64,000 bases of DNA from Ruminiclostridium papyrosolvens DSM 2782 (GCF_029318685.1 NZ_CP119677.1:4765001-4829000), one strand, 5' to 3'. Shown: positions 1 to 8,148, counted from the first letter of the stretch. Notes: generated by a model not told the origin, from the sequence alone. A program made the numbers and translations.

Positions 1-302
1 ACGGGAAATTTGCTAATTAGTCCAAGTAAATAGCTTTTCAACAAAGCATAATCCAGAACATCAACAGCCCCATCCCCGTTTAAATCGGCATACCTAAAGC
101 GGTCGCCTCCCGGGAATCCTTTTTCGTTATCCAACAAATAAATTTTAAATGCTGCGAGGTCTAGACCGTCAACACTGCCGTCGCCGTTCAAATCTCCATA
201 AATATCCGATGCAGCAGCATTGGATATGGAAATATTACTTGTGACAGAGCAGATAAGAGCGAGAATTGTTAAAAAGACAAGAACCCTTCTTGTTTTTTTC
301 AT
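1..302 (-). CDS. Secreted protein with N-terminal type I dockerin (partial, runs off the left edge)
   Basis: Reading leftward from ATG at 302, the protein starts with MKKTRRVLVFLTILALIC, a signal peptide with basic n-region and hydrophobic core, ending near an AAA site. It continues into two dockerin F-hand repeats, DLNGDGSVDGLD (about residues 39-50) and DLNGDGAVDVLD (about 74-85), each followed by a helix of the YLLD/SYLLG type. Calcium-binding Asp/Asn/Asp positions are intact in both. Known role: the dockerin docks enzymes onto a scaffoldin cohesin in the cellulosome. The AAAGGA-like ribosome site lies just upstream of 302. The dockerin sits at the N-terminus, whereas most clostridial cellulosomal enzymes carry it at the C-terminus. 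The catalytic part lies outside the window, so the activity is unknown. Confidence 0.9.
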   Translation of the reverse strand, partial: MKKTRRVLVFLTILALICSVTSNISISNAAASDIYGDLNGDGSVDGLDLAAFKIYLLDNEKGFPGGDRFRYADLNGDGAVDVLDYALLKSYLLGLISKFP

Positions 303-414
303 GATATACACGTCCTTTTTGCAATTTTGTTAATTCTTTGTTTCGTATACATTAAATGTATTTATTTACATATTCTATTTTCAGTGCAATTTATCCTTTA
401 AAGTTGTTTATTTA

Positions 415-443
415 TTGAATTACGCCTGCTGGTGTGATATATT
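415..443 (+). promoter_or_regulatory. Sigma-A-type promoter of the ABC-F leader
   Basis: TTGAAT at 415-420 and TATATT at 438-443 are separated by 17 bp. Transcription would start near 450, about 25 nt upstream of a two-codon leader ORF and about 245 nt upstream of the ABC-F gene. Confidence 0.55.
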
Positions 444-473
444 ATTTACAAACAGATGATTGGAGTTGGAAAG

Positions 474-482
474 ATGAAGTAA
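474..482 (+). CDS. Minimal leader ORF (Met-Lys-stop) upstream of ABC-F gene
   Basis: ATG-AAG-TAA is preceded by TTGGAGTTGGAAAG, a good ribosome site 8 nt before the ATG. An in-frame ATG at 456 would extend it to eight residues but has no ribosome site of its own. The product is not expected to act as a peptide. It would place a ribosome at the start of the attenuator. Confidence 0.5.
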   Translation: MK

Positions 483-635
483 TATTTCTTGCTGATTTAA
501 AGCATAACCAAACAATATTTTTTTGGGAGTAATCCCTTGTTTTGTTGTGTACGCAAGAAAGTTATTTATTTTTTCGGCTCATTCCATATATCCTTTAATC
601 CCCGTCCTCGGAAGACGGGTCCTTGTTGTATTTTT

Positions 636-678
636 ATGAGCTGCAAAAAATTTAACTTTTTTGCAGCTCATATTTTTT
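636..678 (+). terminator. Intrinsic terminator inside the ABC-F leader
   Basis: ATGAGCTGCAAAAAA (636-650) and TTTTTTGCAGCTCAT (657-671) form a perfect 15-bp stem with a 6-nt loop. TTTTTT follows at 673-678, shortly before the ABC-F ribosome site. A terminator inside the 5' leader and ahead of its own gene is the signature of attenuation. Confidence 0.85.
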
Positions 679-696
679 GCATAGGAGGATATTTTT

Positions 697-2184
697 ATGT
701 CTTTAATTAACGTTACTAATCTGACTTTTGCCTATGACGGCAGTTATGATAATATATTTGAAAATGTAAGCTTCCAGATAGATACTGACTGGAAGCTGGG
801 CTTTACCGGGAGAAATGGCAGGGGAAAAACTACCTTCCTCAATCTCCTGTTGGGCAAGTATGAATACAGCGGTAGTATTTCATCAAAAGCTCCCTTTGAG
901 TATTTCCCTTACGAGGTTAAAAACAAGGAAAACAATACCATAGATGTTATAGAAGAAATCTTTCCCAATTATGTTCTATGGGAGGTTATGCGTGAACTGT
1001 CGCTATTGGAGGTTGACGAGGATGTTTTATACAGGCCTTTTAGTACTCTGTCTAACGGAGAGCAGACAAAGGTTATGCTTGCAGCACTTTTTCTCAAAGA
1101 GAACAGTTTTTTGCTTATTGATGAGCCTACAAACCATCTGGATATAGATGCCAGAAAAGTTGTCAGCGATTATCTTCGAACAAAGCATGGTTTTATTTTG
1201 GTTTCACATGACAGGGCTTTCCTTGATAATTGTATTGACCATGTTCTTTCAATAAATAAAACAGATATTGAAATTCAGAAGGGAGATTTTTCTTCCTGGT
1301 GGGCAAACAAAGAACTGCAGGATAGCTATGAACTGGCAGAAAACGATAAGCTAAAAAAAGATATCAAAAGACTGTCAGAGGCTGCAAAGCGAACAGCCGA
1401 TTGGTCTAATAAAGCAGAAGCCAAAAAGATTGGCTTTGACCCTGCCATCACTGAAAAAAATATAGGACGCAGGCCATATCAGGGAGCTAAAGCAAAAAAA
1501 ATGATGAGCCGTTCAAAGTCCATACAAGAAAGACAGCAATCGGCTATCGAGGATAAATCCAAGCTGCTAAAGAATATTGAAAGCTCTGAAAAACTAAAAA
1601 TTTCACAACTGAGTTTTCACACAGACAGACTTGTTGAATTGGAAAATGTCTCTGTTTTTTATGGAGATAAAACAGCTTGCCATGACGTGACTTTTACCAT
1701 AGAGCAAGGGGACAGAATAGCCCTGACAGGTAAAAACGGTTCAGGCAAATCAAGTATTATTAAGCTTATCTGCGGTGAAGACATTAATTATACCGGAACT
1801 TTCAGGAAATCAAACCAGCTGCGGATTTCTTACGTGTCCCAGAATACGGCACATCTTTACGGAAATTTAAAGGAGTATGCCACAGCCAACGAGATTGACG
1901 AAAGCCTTTTCAAGGCTATTTTACGTAAGCTTGATTTCTCAAGAATACAGTTTGAAAAAGATATTTCTGATTTCAGCGGAGGACAAAAGAAAAAAGTCTT
2001 AATTGCTAAAAGCCTTTGTGATAAGGCTCACTTGCATATATGGGACGAACCGCTGAATTTTATTGACGTTATTTCACGTATGCAGATTGAAGACCTGCTG
2101 TTGGAGCATCAACCCACTATTTTTTTTGTAGAACATGATATTGAGTTTTGCAATAATATTGCTACAAAGATTGTTCAGCTGTAA
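697..2184 (+). CDS. ABC-F ribosome-protection ATPase, Lsa/Vga type
   Basis: This 495-residue protein has two ABC ATPase domains and no membrane segments, the ABC-F layout. Domain 1 has Walker A GRNGRGKTT (about residues 38-46), signature LSNGEQ (about 118) and Walker B LLIDEPTNHLD (about 138). A charged linker of about 90 residues follows. Domain 2 has GKNGSGKSS (about 346), FSGGQKKK (about 428) and the divergent Walker B LHIWDEPLNFID. Length and the IWDEPLNFID motif match Lsa-type proteins. The family binds the ribosomal E site and dislodges lincosamides, streptogramin A and pleuromutilins. The attenuator leader supports a drug-inducible resistance role rather than housekeeping. The exact drug spectrum cannot be read from sequence. 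Confidence 0.88.
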   Translation: MSLINVTNLTFAYDGSYDNIFENVSFQIDTDWKLGFTGRNGRGKTTFLNLLLGKYEYSGSISSKAPFEYFPYEVKNKENNTIDVIEEIFPNYVLWEVMRELSLLEVDEDVLYRPFSTLSNGEQTKVMLAALFLKENSFLLIDEPTNHLDIDARKVVSDYLRTKHGFILVSHDRAFLDNCIDHVLSINKTDIEIQKGDFSSWWANKELQDSYELAENDKLKKDIKRLSEAAKRTADWSNKAEAKKIGFDPAITEKNIGRRPYQGAKAKKMMSRSKSIQERQQSAIEDKSKLLKNIESSEKLKISQLSFHTDRLVELENVSVFYGDKTACHDVTFTIEQGDRIALTGKNGSGKSSIIKLICGEDINYTGTFRKSNQLRISYVSQNTAHLYGNLKEYATANEIDESLFKAILRKLDFSRIQFEKDISDFSGGQKKKVLIAKSLCDKAHLHIWDEPLNFIDVISRMQIEDLLLEHQPTIFFVEHDIEFCNNIATKIVQL

Positions 2185-2200
2185 ACGTTTTTTGATTAAT

Positions 2201-2268
2201 ACCTGTACTTCCGTATAAAGTGTATTAATGCTTGCTTCCATTGATACACTTTATACTCGCGTACAGGT
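2201..2268 (+). repeat. Imperfect palindromic element, copy A
   Basis: Outer arms ACCTGTAC (2201-2208) and GTACAGGT (2261-2268) enclose 4-nt internal loops and an 18-bp inner stem (2213-2230 with 2239-2256, one G-U pair) with loop CTTGCTTC. It lies 16 bp after the ABC-F stop. A related element (GCTTCCATTGATAC plus ACTCGCGTAC in the same arrangement) lies at 62055-62119, also just behind an ABC gene. There is no T-run, so it is not an ordinary terminator. Confidence 0.7.
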
Positions 2269-2310
2269 TAAGAAAAATAAACTATGCAACAGACACTTTT
2301 AAAGTTCTGC

Positions 2311-2853
2311 CTATATTAAATTAGCCTTAATCAAGCCTCTTCGAATCTGAGGTCCTGCAAGAACAGCTATCAGCATTTTCACTATATCTCCCGGAATAAA
2401 AGGAATTACACCAGCCGAAAATGCTGCTCCCAAAGACATATGTGCCTGATATGCCAACCATACTGAGCCAAACAGGTAGCAAACTGCCGTACCCGCCACA
2501 AGGCCTAATAAAGCTAAGTACCATTTATCCCAAAACCGGTCTATAACCCAGCCGCCTATCAGTGCCATAAAAATAAACCCTATTATATACCCTCCTGTTG
2601 GGCCAACAAGTTTTGTCATACCTCCTGAAAACCCCGAAAACACAGGAATACCTACCAATCCTATCAGCATATAAACTATGTAGCTGAGAGTTCCTTTTTT
2701 CATTCCAAGGGTATAAAGGGCAAAATATATTGCAAGGTTTGTAAAGCTAATGGGCACTACACCTATGGGTATGGATAATGGTCCTAAAATACAGATTACA
2801 GCCGTTATGACCCCTATAATTGTAATTTGACGTATGTTAATTTTATTTTCCAT
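2311..2853 (-). CDS. bioY: BioY biotin transporter (ECF substrate-binding S component)
   Basis: This integral membrane protein of about 180 residues has five to six hydrophobic segments. Family motifs include SIPIGVVPISFTNLAIYF, GPTGGYIIGF and IPFIPGDIVKMLIAV. The start at 2853 (MENKINIRQ) is chosen because AAAGGAGAG lies 5-6 nt upstream; a longer frame to 2922 lacks a ribosome site. BioY captures biotin and works with shared EcfT/EcfA subunits or alone. A set of EcfT and EcfA genes occurs at 41.8-44.3 kb and could in principle serve it, although those sit in an operon with another S component. Upstream is a BirA-like operator overlapping the -35 box. Confidence 0.92.
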   Translation of the reverse strand: MENKINIRQITIIGVITAVICILGPLSIPIGVVPISFTNLAIYFALYTLGMKKGTLSYIVYMLIGLVGIPVFSGFSGGMTKLVGPTGGYIIGFIFMALIGGWVIDRFWDKWYLALLGLVAGTAVCYLFGSVWLAYQAHMSLGAAFSAGVIPFIPGDIVKMLIAVLAGPQIRRGLIKANLI

Positions 2854-2906
2854 AGCTCTCCTTTCAAAACCCTTTTCTCTTATTATATTTATTACTTGGT
2901 AATAAG

Positions 2907-2967
2907 AGTATATATTTAACAAAAGCTATTGTCAACCAAAATTTTTTATTGGTTGACAATAGCTTTT
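2907..2967 (-). promoter_or_regulatory. bioY promoter with BirA-type operator (also possible terminator of the 2995-4272 gene)
   Basis: On the minus strand TTGACA (2935-2930) and TATACT (2912-2907) are spaced 17 bp, a near-perfect sigma-A promoter. A 17-bp inverted repeat, AAAAGCTATTGTCAACC (2921-2937) and GGTTGACAATAGCTTTT (2951-2967), spans the -35 box. Its core TTGTCAACC / GGTTGACAA resembles the Firmicute BirA box TTGTTAACC / GGTTAACAA, although the 13-bp gap is slightly shorter than usual. It implies repression when biotin is plentiful. The same stem ends in CTTTTGTT on the minus strand and may also terminate transcripts from the upstream gene. Confidence 0.75.
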
Positions 2968-2994
2968 GTAATTAATCCGAAGAGCTATATTTAA

Positions 2995-4272
2995 TTAAAA
3001 TAAAACAGGTATTTTCTCAAAGACCGGAACTTTGGGCAAATCTTCTGACAAAGGCTTGAAAAATACTTCGTATCTGGATATTGAAGGTTCGAACACAATT
3101 ATCTGCTGGGTTGTGGTATTATATAAGTCTCCGTCCTTCTGAAGTCCGGGTTTATCACCTTGATAATATGCTGCTACTGCTTTCATGTTGTCAAAGGTAA
3201 ACTTTTTACCTTGTTCCTTTATTACTTTTTTCATGCTGGCAAGTCTATTTGTATTAGACGGATTATCGGAGTGGTTATCTAAATTCCCCTTTAGCATAAA
3301 CGAATTCACAGAGCCTATTGCGTTATCAATATCCCATGAAATTCCTCTGTTTAATTCTGACTTTCCGGTTCTGACCTCTCTTAAACTGTTCTCTTTTCCG
3401 CTTATATTGTTTTCCAATACCTTTGATACTGTAGAGTCACTTAAAAATATCAAATGGCCATATGTATAGTTTCTTACAGGGGATTTTAGATAAGCTGCAA
3501 CCCCGTTGAGTGTAGTGTAGTTTTCCAGTGCATGTCTTAAGTCAAAGGGATATGAACGCTTGTTCTCAGAAGTGTATTCTTTTCCTGTACCGGAATCCAG
3601 AATTGCACCAAATACCTTATTATCGTTGAATGCCGATATACATCCCATATAGCCCAAGTATCCTATGGTACATATTGACTTATCGGAATTCTTATATGTA
3701 ACTACTGATTGTATCTTTACCAGTTGATTTTCAGACCCTGCATGCCAATCCAATATTCTCATGCTTAAGTTATCATTCTTTTCAGTTTTGTCACCATATA
3801 CGCCCGCAGCACAGCACTGTGAAGGCCTCACTACATCAGGACATAAATTCATTAAAAACATCTCGCCTGTTGAGAGTTTGCCGTCCCCTCTTACATTCTC
3901 ATTCTTTCCTGTAAAATTTGACGCAAGCCCTTTTATTTCATCAACATAGTATTTGTCAATTTGAGGTATAATGTCATTTACCCTTTTCAGCATTGCATTA
4001 TATACTTCATCATTCATAGTGATTTCTGCCAAATATGAATCTACAAGGGCCTCATATTTGGGATTTGCTTTTAAAATTTGGGAGCCGTATTCCCTTCCCA
4101 TTTTTTCATGGGATTTCTCACCTTTAAAATTCAGTATTACTTCATAATGTGAACCCTTATCAGTGATAGTAACCCTTTGAATATTGTCTGCTGCATTTAT
4201 TGTAACTGCGCCCAAATTCAATCCAGTTACCAAAACAATAACCGACAATAGATATAATAGTTTTCTTCTCAT
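2995..4272 (-). CDS. Secreted Ntn-hydrolase, peptidase C45 / acyltransferase-like
   Basis: The protein has 425 residues, with a signal peptide (about 1-28, ending in AINAA-type sequence). The body fits the C45 family (acyl-CoA:6-aminopenicillanate acyltransferase-like). The motif QCCAAGVYGDKT around residues 152-163 supplies the Cys that becomes the N-terminal nucleophile after autocleavage; either C153 or C154 could serve. This is followed by RILDWH and a late NTNRLASM segment. Family members hydrolyse amide bonds of small acylated molecules. The physiological substrate is unknown. The gene is monocistronic, with its stop close to the bioY operator, and points away from the chemoreceptor gene. 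Confidence 0.7.
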   Translation of the reverse strand: MRRKLLYLLSVIVLVTGLNLGAVTINAADNIQRVTITDKGSHYEVILNFKGEKSHEKMGREYGSQILKANPKYEALVDSYLAEITMNDEVYNAMLKRVNDIIPQIDKYYVDEIKGLASNFTGKNENVRGDGKLSTGEMFLMNLCPDVVRPSQCCAAGVYGDKTEKNDNLSMRILDWHAGSENQLVKIQSVVTYKNSDKSICTIGYLGYMGCISAFNDNKVFGAILDSGTGKEYTSENKRSYPFDLRHALENYTTLNGVAAYLKSPVRNYTYGHLIFLSDSTVSKVLENNISGKENSLREVRTGKSELNRGISWDIDNAIGSVNSFMLKGNLDNHSDNPSNTNRLASMKKVIKEQGKKFTFDNMKAVAAYYQGDKPGLQKDGDLYNTTTQQIIVFEPSISRYEVFFKPLSEDLPKVPVFEKIPVLF

Positions 4273-4532
4273 ACTTTCCTCCTTGTGTAACCATTTTTGT
4301 AATATTATAACATGTATTTGGTACTTCTTGCTTTTTTCATATATTTAAACAGGTATCCTTATAACAGCTTTAAGTGCAGGAGTTTTTATTTTGGCAAAAG
4401 AACCGTTCCAAGGTACTTTTTAAAGTTGAATTTTAGAGGTGGTTACGTTAAATAATCTTGTAAACCATGAAGGGTTTTAGGCGATTTTGTCGAATTGTAA
4501 ATAGTATTCTTTCAATTTACAGGAGGTAATAA

Positions 4533-6569
4533 ATGCGTATCAAAGATGCTATCAGATTCAGGGGTCTGAGTCGGAAAATATTTACAGTATGTGTCCTGTG
4601 TATGTTAATACCTATGCTGATAAGTTTGTTCATAGCCAGTTATTTCTCCGAAAAGTATTTGGGTAACTCCGCCAGTAATTCGTTATTACACATTTCTGTT
4701 GAAAAGACAAACCAAATTGAATTGGCCTTATCTGATTTAGAAAAACAGGCACAGTCAATTTCAATGCAACCCGCTATAGTTGAACCTCTAACCGAAGCCA
4801 CTGTCAATTCTACTAATCCAAGCGGCACTGATGTTCAGAAGATTTCAAAAAATTTGCAGGATAATTTCAACCTGGCAAACGGGCTTTTTGAAAATATATT
4901 CTTAATGTACAAAAACAAAGATATAGCTGATGGTATCGGTGGTAACTCTGTGGGTTGGGAAAATAAAGAAATCGGAAGTACCGATAAGCTCCTCATACGC
5001 CCTGCTAAAGCATCACCTACTACCGGACGTCCTGTTATTACAATAGTAACTCCAATAAAGAACAATGATAAACACCTTGGTACTTTATCAATGGCTATAG
5101 AATTGAACAATGTCTCCAAAAATATCATTGATAGTAATTCGTCTAATAATGATTTTAAAACGCTGATTTTAAATTCTGAAGGACTTGTTATTTCATCCAT
5201 GGATAAAAAACAAGTTTTATCTTTAAATTTTCAGGAAAAGTCAACGGGATTACAGGATTTTTATAAAACAATTAAATCCGGCAAATCAGGTATTGGTAAA
5301 TTTACTCTGAACGGAACTGAATATATTGCCGCCTACAGCAGCAGTGACAAGTTCGGCATGTATATACTATCCTACAAGCCGGTTTCAGCATACATGGAAA
5401 TGACAAATAATCTAAAATTAATATTATTGGGAGTCATTCTAATAAGTATTATACTGGCACCAATTATTATTTATCTGTTAACCAGAAAAATAACAAAACC
5501 TATTCTTGCAGCTGCCAATCAAGCAGAACTCTTGGCAAAAGGCGATTTGACAGTTTATATTCCAGAAGCTTCTCTTAAAAGGAAGGATGAGCTTGGAATG
5601 CTGGCAAATGCTTTCTCCTCTATGATTAATAACTTTAAAACAATAATAACTCAGATAGCCGAAACATCTGACAAAGTGGCTGCATCCAGTCAGGAATTGT
5701 ATGCATCCGGTGAGCAGGTTGGTACGGCGGCCGAGGATGTAGGCAACACAATTCTTGGTATTTCAACGGGTGCGGAAGAGCAATCGGCGAATATTAACTC
5801 GGCGTTGTCAAATCTGAGAAATTTAATCGACCAAATCAATGAAGTAAATTCAAGTACAAATACTATGCAAAAAACTACTGTGCATATGATAGATGATATT
5901 GCAAGAGGAAGCAAGACCGCAAAGGAATCTATTGACAGCATCAATAATCTTAAAGAGGATGCAGAAGGTGTTTCAAAGGTTATTTTCAATCTGGGGAACA
6001 CTTCCAATCAAATAGGACAGATTATTGAGTTAATTACCGGCATAGCTGAACAGACCAACTTACTTGCCTTGAATGCAGCGATTGAAGCGGCAAGAGCGGG
6101 AGAAGCAGGCAGAGGCTTCAGCGTAGTTGCCGATGAAATCAGAAAACTTGCGGAAGAATCTGCCGATGCCAGCGGCAGGATAGCAAAGCTGATTGTAGAA
6201 GTAAAAAGCGGAGTTGACACAGCCGTTACTAAAATGGATAGCAGTATAAAATCTGTAAATACTAGTGTACAAGCCATTACGGAAAATGGTAATACTTACT
6301 CCGTGATTTACGGACAAGCAGAACAACTGAAGGACATAGTAGCTAATGTCACCGAAAGCGTAAAAATAATGACTGAAAGCAGCCGTGACTTTGATCAAAC
6401 AATGCAGGAAATAAACAATACAAGCCATGAGTTTGCCGCTAATGCCGAAGGAGTATCGGCAGCCAGTGAAGAGCAGATTGCTTTAACAGAAGAAATCGTC
6501 TCCGCTTCAAAGGCAATGGCAGAAATGTCAGAAGAGTTATCGGGTCTAATCAAGAATTTTCAACTGTAA
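4533..6569 (+). CDS. Methyl-accepting chemotaxis protein
   Basis: The protein has 678 residues. TM1 is at about 16-39, an extracellular sensor of about 255 residues (dCache-like) carries [13 protein letters not shown]2 is at about 293-315, and a HAMP domain follows. The cytoplasmic helical signalling domain has its hairpin tip at about residues 505-540 ([20 protein letters not shown]). It would couple to CheA/CheW; no pentapeptide tether for CheR is seen at the C-terminus. AGGAGG lies just before the ATG. In the 260-bp upstream region, TAAA-N15-GGCGATTT (4461-4487) vaguely resembles a sigma-28 promoter but fits only partly. No flagellar genes are nearby. Confidence 0.93.
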   Translation: MRIKDAIRFRGLSRKIFTVCVLCMLIPMLISLFIASYFSEKYLGNSASNSLLHISVEKTNQIELALSDLEKQAQSISMQPAIVEPLTEATVNSTNPSGTDVQKISKNLQDNFNLANGLFENIFLMYKNKDIADGIGGNSVGWENKEIGSTDKLLIRPAKASPTTGRPVITIVTPIKNNDKHLGTLSMAIELNNVSKNIIDSNSSNNDFKTLILNSEGLVISSMDKKQVLSLNFQEKSTGLQDFYKTIKSGKSGIGKFTLNGTEYIAAYSSSDKFGMYILSYKPVSAYMEMTNNLKLILLGVILISIILAPIIIYLLTRKITKPILAAANQAELLAKGDLTVYIPEASLKRKDELGMLANAFSSMINNFKTIITQIAETSDKVAASSQELYASGEQVGTAAEDVGNTILGISTGAEEQSANINSALSNLRNLIDQINEVNSSTNTMQKTTVHMIDDIARGSKTAKESIDSINNLKEDAEGVSKVIFNLGNTSNQIGQIIELITGIAEQTNLLALNAAIEAARAGEAGRGFSVVADEIRKLAEESADASGRIAKLIVEVKSGVDTAVTKMDSSIKSVNTSVQAITENGNTYSVIYGQAEQLKDIVANVTESVKIMTESSRDFDQTMQEINNTSHEFAANAEGVSAASEEQIALTEEIVSASKAMAEMSEELSGLIKNFQL

Positions 6570-6582
6570 ATAATCATTTAAT

Positions 6583-6621
6583 AAAGGCTACGGGCAATTT
6601 TGCCTGTAGCCTTTTATTTTT
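6583..6621 (+). terminator. Terminator of the chemoreceptor gene
   Basis: AAAGGCTACGGGCA (6583-6596) pairs with TGCCTGTAGCCTTT (6601-6614) over 14 bp around a 4-nt loop, followed by TATTTTT. It overlaps the end of the converging membrane-protein gene. Confidence 0.85.
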
Positions 6622-7507
6622 ATAACATAATGAATCCGGCTGCAATTGATACAGCATTGGCAATAAGGGTGTACGCTGCGATTTGTATCTTTTCTTCTTT
6701 TCCGAACAGTTTAACATAAATCAAATACTCTGCTAAAAACACCAGAACTTCTCCTATAGCCAAGACTGCAAGATATCCTGTATTAAAAGGCATGTTACTC
6801 ATAAAAGGATAGTTAAATAACATGGCAATTGTAAGAAATGTCTGAGTTATGATATTCACTACTGCAATAAGCACTAATCTCTTGGGTTTGCTATAGAAGA
6901 ACGGAATGGCCAAAAACACCTCTATTATCAGGGTTAACAGCAGCCTTACTAAATAGTCCTTTAAGAACTCCTTACCCAATTTTGCGCCGTTTCTAAGTAT
7001 ATTTCCGCTTACAGACAAAACCTGATTGGTCTTCATATCATATTTTACATGGGCATTGAAATACCCATTTCTGATAATATCAGATACCTGTATTGTCCCA
7101 TCAGACTTCTGGATTATTATTTTGAATTTTTGCGGAACACCCACATAACCAAATGAATGTTTCATTGTAAGGACTTTCCCGTTTTTGTCTTTTTCTGCTG
7201 GGTCTCCCGTGAGTTTACCATTAAGCAACCAAGTTCTCATATGTATAGCTTTCCAGCCATCCTTGTTATACTTATAAATAGGCTGGTCATGCATATTGTC
7301 GTATTTTTCGTTACCGTCTGTTTCCTCAAAGTATCCATACTCCCCTTCTTTGCCAAGAAGGTCCAGATAGTAGCTGCTGTCCTCGGGATTTATAACTGTT
7401 ATCTCCAGTGTGGGTTTTGGTCCTGAATCTGCATTGACTGTACTATAGCTAAATATAAACATAACAAACATCAGAAGTAATATAATGTACTTTTTCATTT
7501 TTACCAT
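6620..7507 (-). CDS. Membrane protein with N-terminal extracytoplasmic domain, function unknown
   Basis: This 295-residue protein has a signal peptide or anchor at 5-26 (IILLLMFVMFIFSYS), a soluble region to about residue 175, then four hydrophobic helices to the C-terminus (starting near LLLTLIIEVFLAIPFFY). A basic SKPKR loop between helices suggests the orientation. GAGGT lies upstream of the first ATG. I do not recognise a named family. The layout (exported domain plus four-helix tail) is common among uncharacterised clostridial proteins. It has no operon partner and converges on the chemoreceptor. Confidence 0.7.
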   Translation of the reverse strand: MVKMKKYIILLLMFVMFIFSYSTVNADSGPKPTLEITVINPEDSSYYLDLLGKEGEYGYFEETDGNEKYDNMHDQPIYKYNKDGWKAIHMRTWLLNGKLTGDPAEKDKNGKVLTMKHSFGYVGVPQKFKIIIQKSDGTIQVSDIIRNGYFNAHVKYDMKTNQVLSVSGNILRNGAKLGKEFLKDYLVRLLLTLIIEVFLAIPFFYSKPKRLVLIAVVNIITQTFLTIAMLFNYPFMSNMPFNTGYLAVLAIGEVLVFLAEYLIYVKLFGKEEKIQIAAYTLIANAVSIAAGFIML

Positions 7508-7598
7508 TATGTTTTACCTCAACTTCCCACGTATTATAATTACCATTATAATACACTCCCTGCATTTATAACCATATAAAATTCATATTATAAACTTG

Positions 7599-7627
7599 TT
7601 GCAAAATTCTCCCATAATAGATATAAT
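7599..7627 (+). promoter_or_regulatory. Promoter of the structured 7.6-kb leader
   Basis: TTGCAA (7599-7604) and TATAAT (7622-7627) are spaced exactly 17 bp. The predicted start is near 7634, about 218 nt before the downstream start codon. Confidence 0.65.
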
Positions 7628-7633
7628 CTTTTT

Positions 7634-7851
7634 AGGGAAAATTAAATAGTTGCCGTGATTTCTAAGTGTTGACGCACTTAGAAACTCATGCAGGTGATAG
7701 AGCACCAACACGTATGGACTTTCGTCCACCACAGCAACCAGTTTTTATTATACTTGGTTTTGCTTCTTTTTGCAATAAAACAAGTGCGTGTAGGGTCACA
7801 CCTATCCGCACTTTTTAATTTTCCCTCCATTTTTTCTTTGGAGGGGAATAT
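7634..7851 (+). ncRNA. Multi-hairpin 5' leader with sequestered ribosome site
   Basis: Hairpins in order are: TTTCTAAGTG/CACTTAGAAA (7659-7668/7675-7684); GGTG/CACC near 7692-7705; TGGAC-TTTC-GTCCA near 7720; then AAGTGCG...CGCACTT at about 7782-7814 with an inner AGG/CCT, followed by TTTTT. Finally CCCTCC (7823-7828) pairs with GGAGGG (7840-7845), the ribosome site of the downstream ORF. The arrangement of terminator-like stem plus occluded ribosome site suggests a cis-acting riboregulator. I do not recognise it as T-box, c-di-GMP, SAM or other common class. Covers most of the 344-bp gap between genes. Confidence 0.55.
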
Positions 7852-8148
7852 ATGATTTATAACAATGACGATGATTTTATGGGCAGGGAGACTTTCATTC
7901 AATCTTGTATGGACAGCAGAATTGATAATTTGGGCGATGATTTCACAAATTCTGCTGCCTACATGGAATTCTCTGATAAGTATCAGGACATCTTGAAGAA
8001 GCTGGCGAATTTATTGCCTTCTGAGACTTTTGAACTGGTTTTGCAGCTTGACTGCTTAAACGGAAAACTATCCGTGGACAATCAGGTTTTCTTTTACAAG
8101 CAAGGTTTTTTCGACTGTCGAAGGCTTTTTAATTTTTTGAGGAGATGA
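7852..8148 (+). CDS. Small acidic helical protein, unknown function
   Basis: The protein has 98 residues, is soluble and mostly helical, with an acidic start (MIYNNDDDFMG). The central segment YQDILKKLANLLPSETFELVLQLDCLNG resembles the general pattern of small clostridial DUF6809-like proteins (LP-E-F-L-LD), followed by an aromatic FFYKQGFFDCRRLFNFL helix. That resemblance is weak and given only as a hint. GGAGGGG lies 8 nt before the ATG and is buried in a hairpin, so translation is probably regulated. The gene stands alone behind a long structured leader. Confidence 0.6.
   Translation: MIYNNDDDFMGRETFIQSCMDSRIDNLGDDFTNSAAYMEFSDKYQDILKKLANLLPSETFELVLQLDCLNGKLSVDNQVFFYKQGFFDCRRLFNFLRR

Larger units (their letters stand above)
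449..696 (+). promoter_or_regulatory. Antibiotic-responsive attenuator leader of the ABC-F gene
   Basis: The leader holds all parts of a ribosome-mediated attenuator. A leader ORF of ATG-AAG-TAA (474-482) follows a GGAG site. TTTCTTGC (485-492), just behind its stop, is fully complementary to GCAAGAAA (553-560). TTTTTTCGGCTCAT (569-582) can pair with the 5' arm of the terminator (636-650) as an antiterminator. CCCGTC/GACGGG (601-606/614-619) makes an intervening hairpin. The terminator itself is at 636-678 and the gene's AGGAGG site is at 683-688. By analogy with other ABC-F resistance genes, a drug-stalled ribosome on the leader ORF would cover 485-492 and shift folding toward read-through. 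The pairings are seen; the switching is inferred. Confidence 0.72.

Noticed and set aside
4461-4487. Possible sigma-28 promoter ahead of the chemoreceptor gene
   Set aside because: TAAA-N15 fits, but GGCGATTT matches only part of GCCGATAA; too weak to list as a feature.
7678-7902. 74-residue minus-strand open frame
   Set aside because: It is antisense to the structured leader and the start of the 98-residue gene, with no ribosome site.
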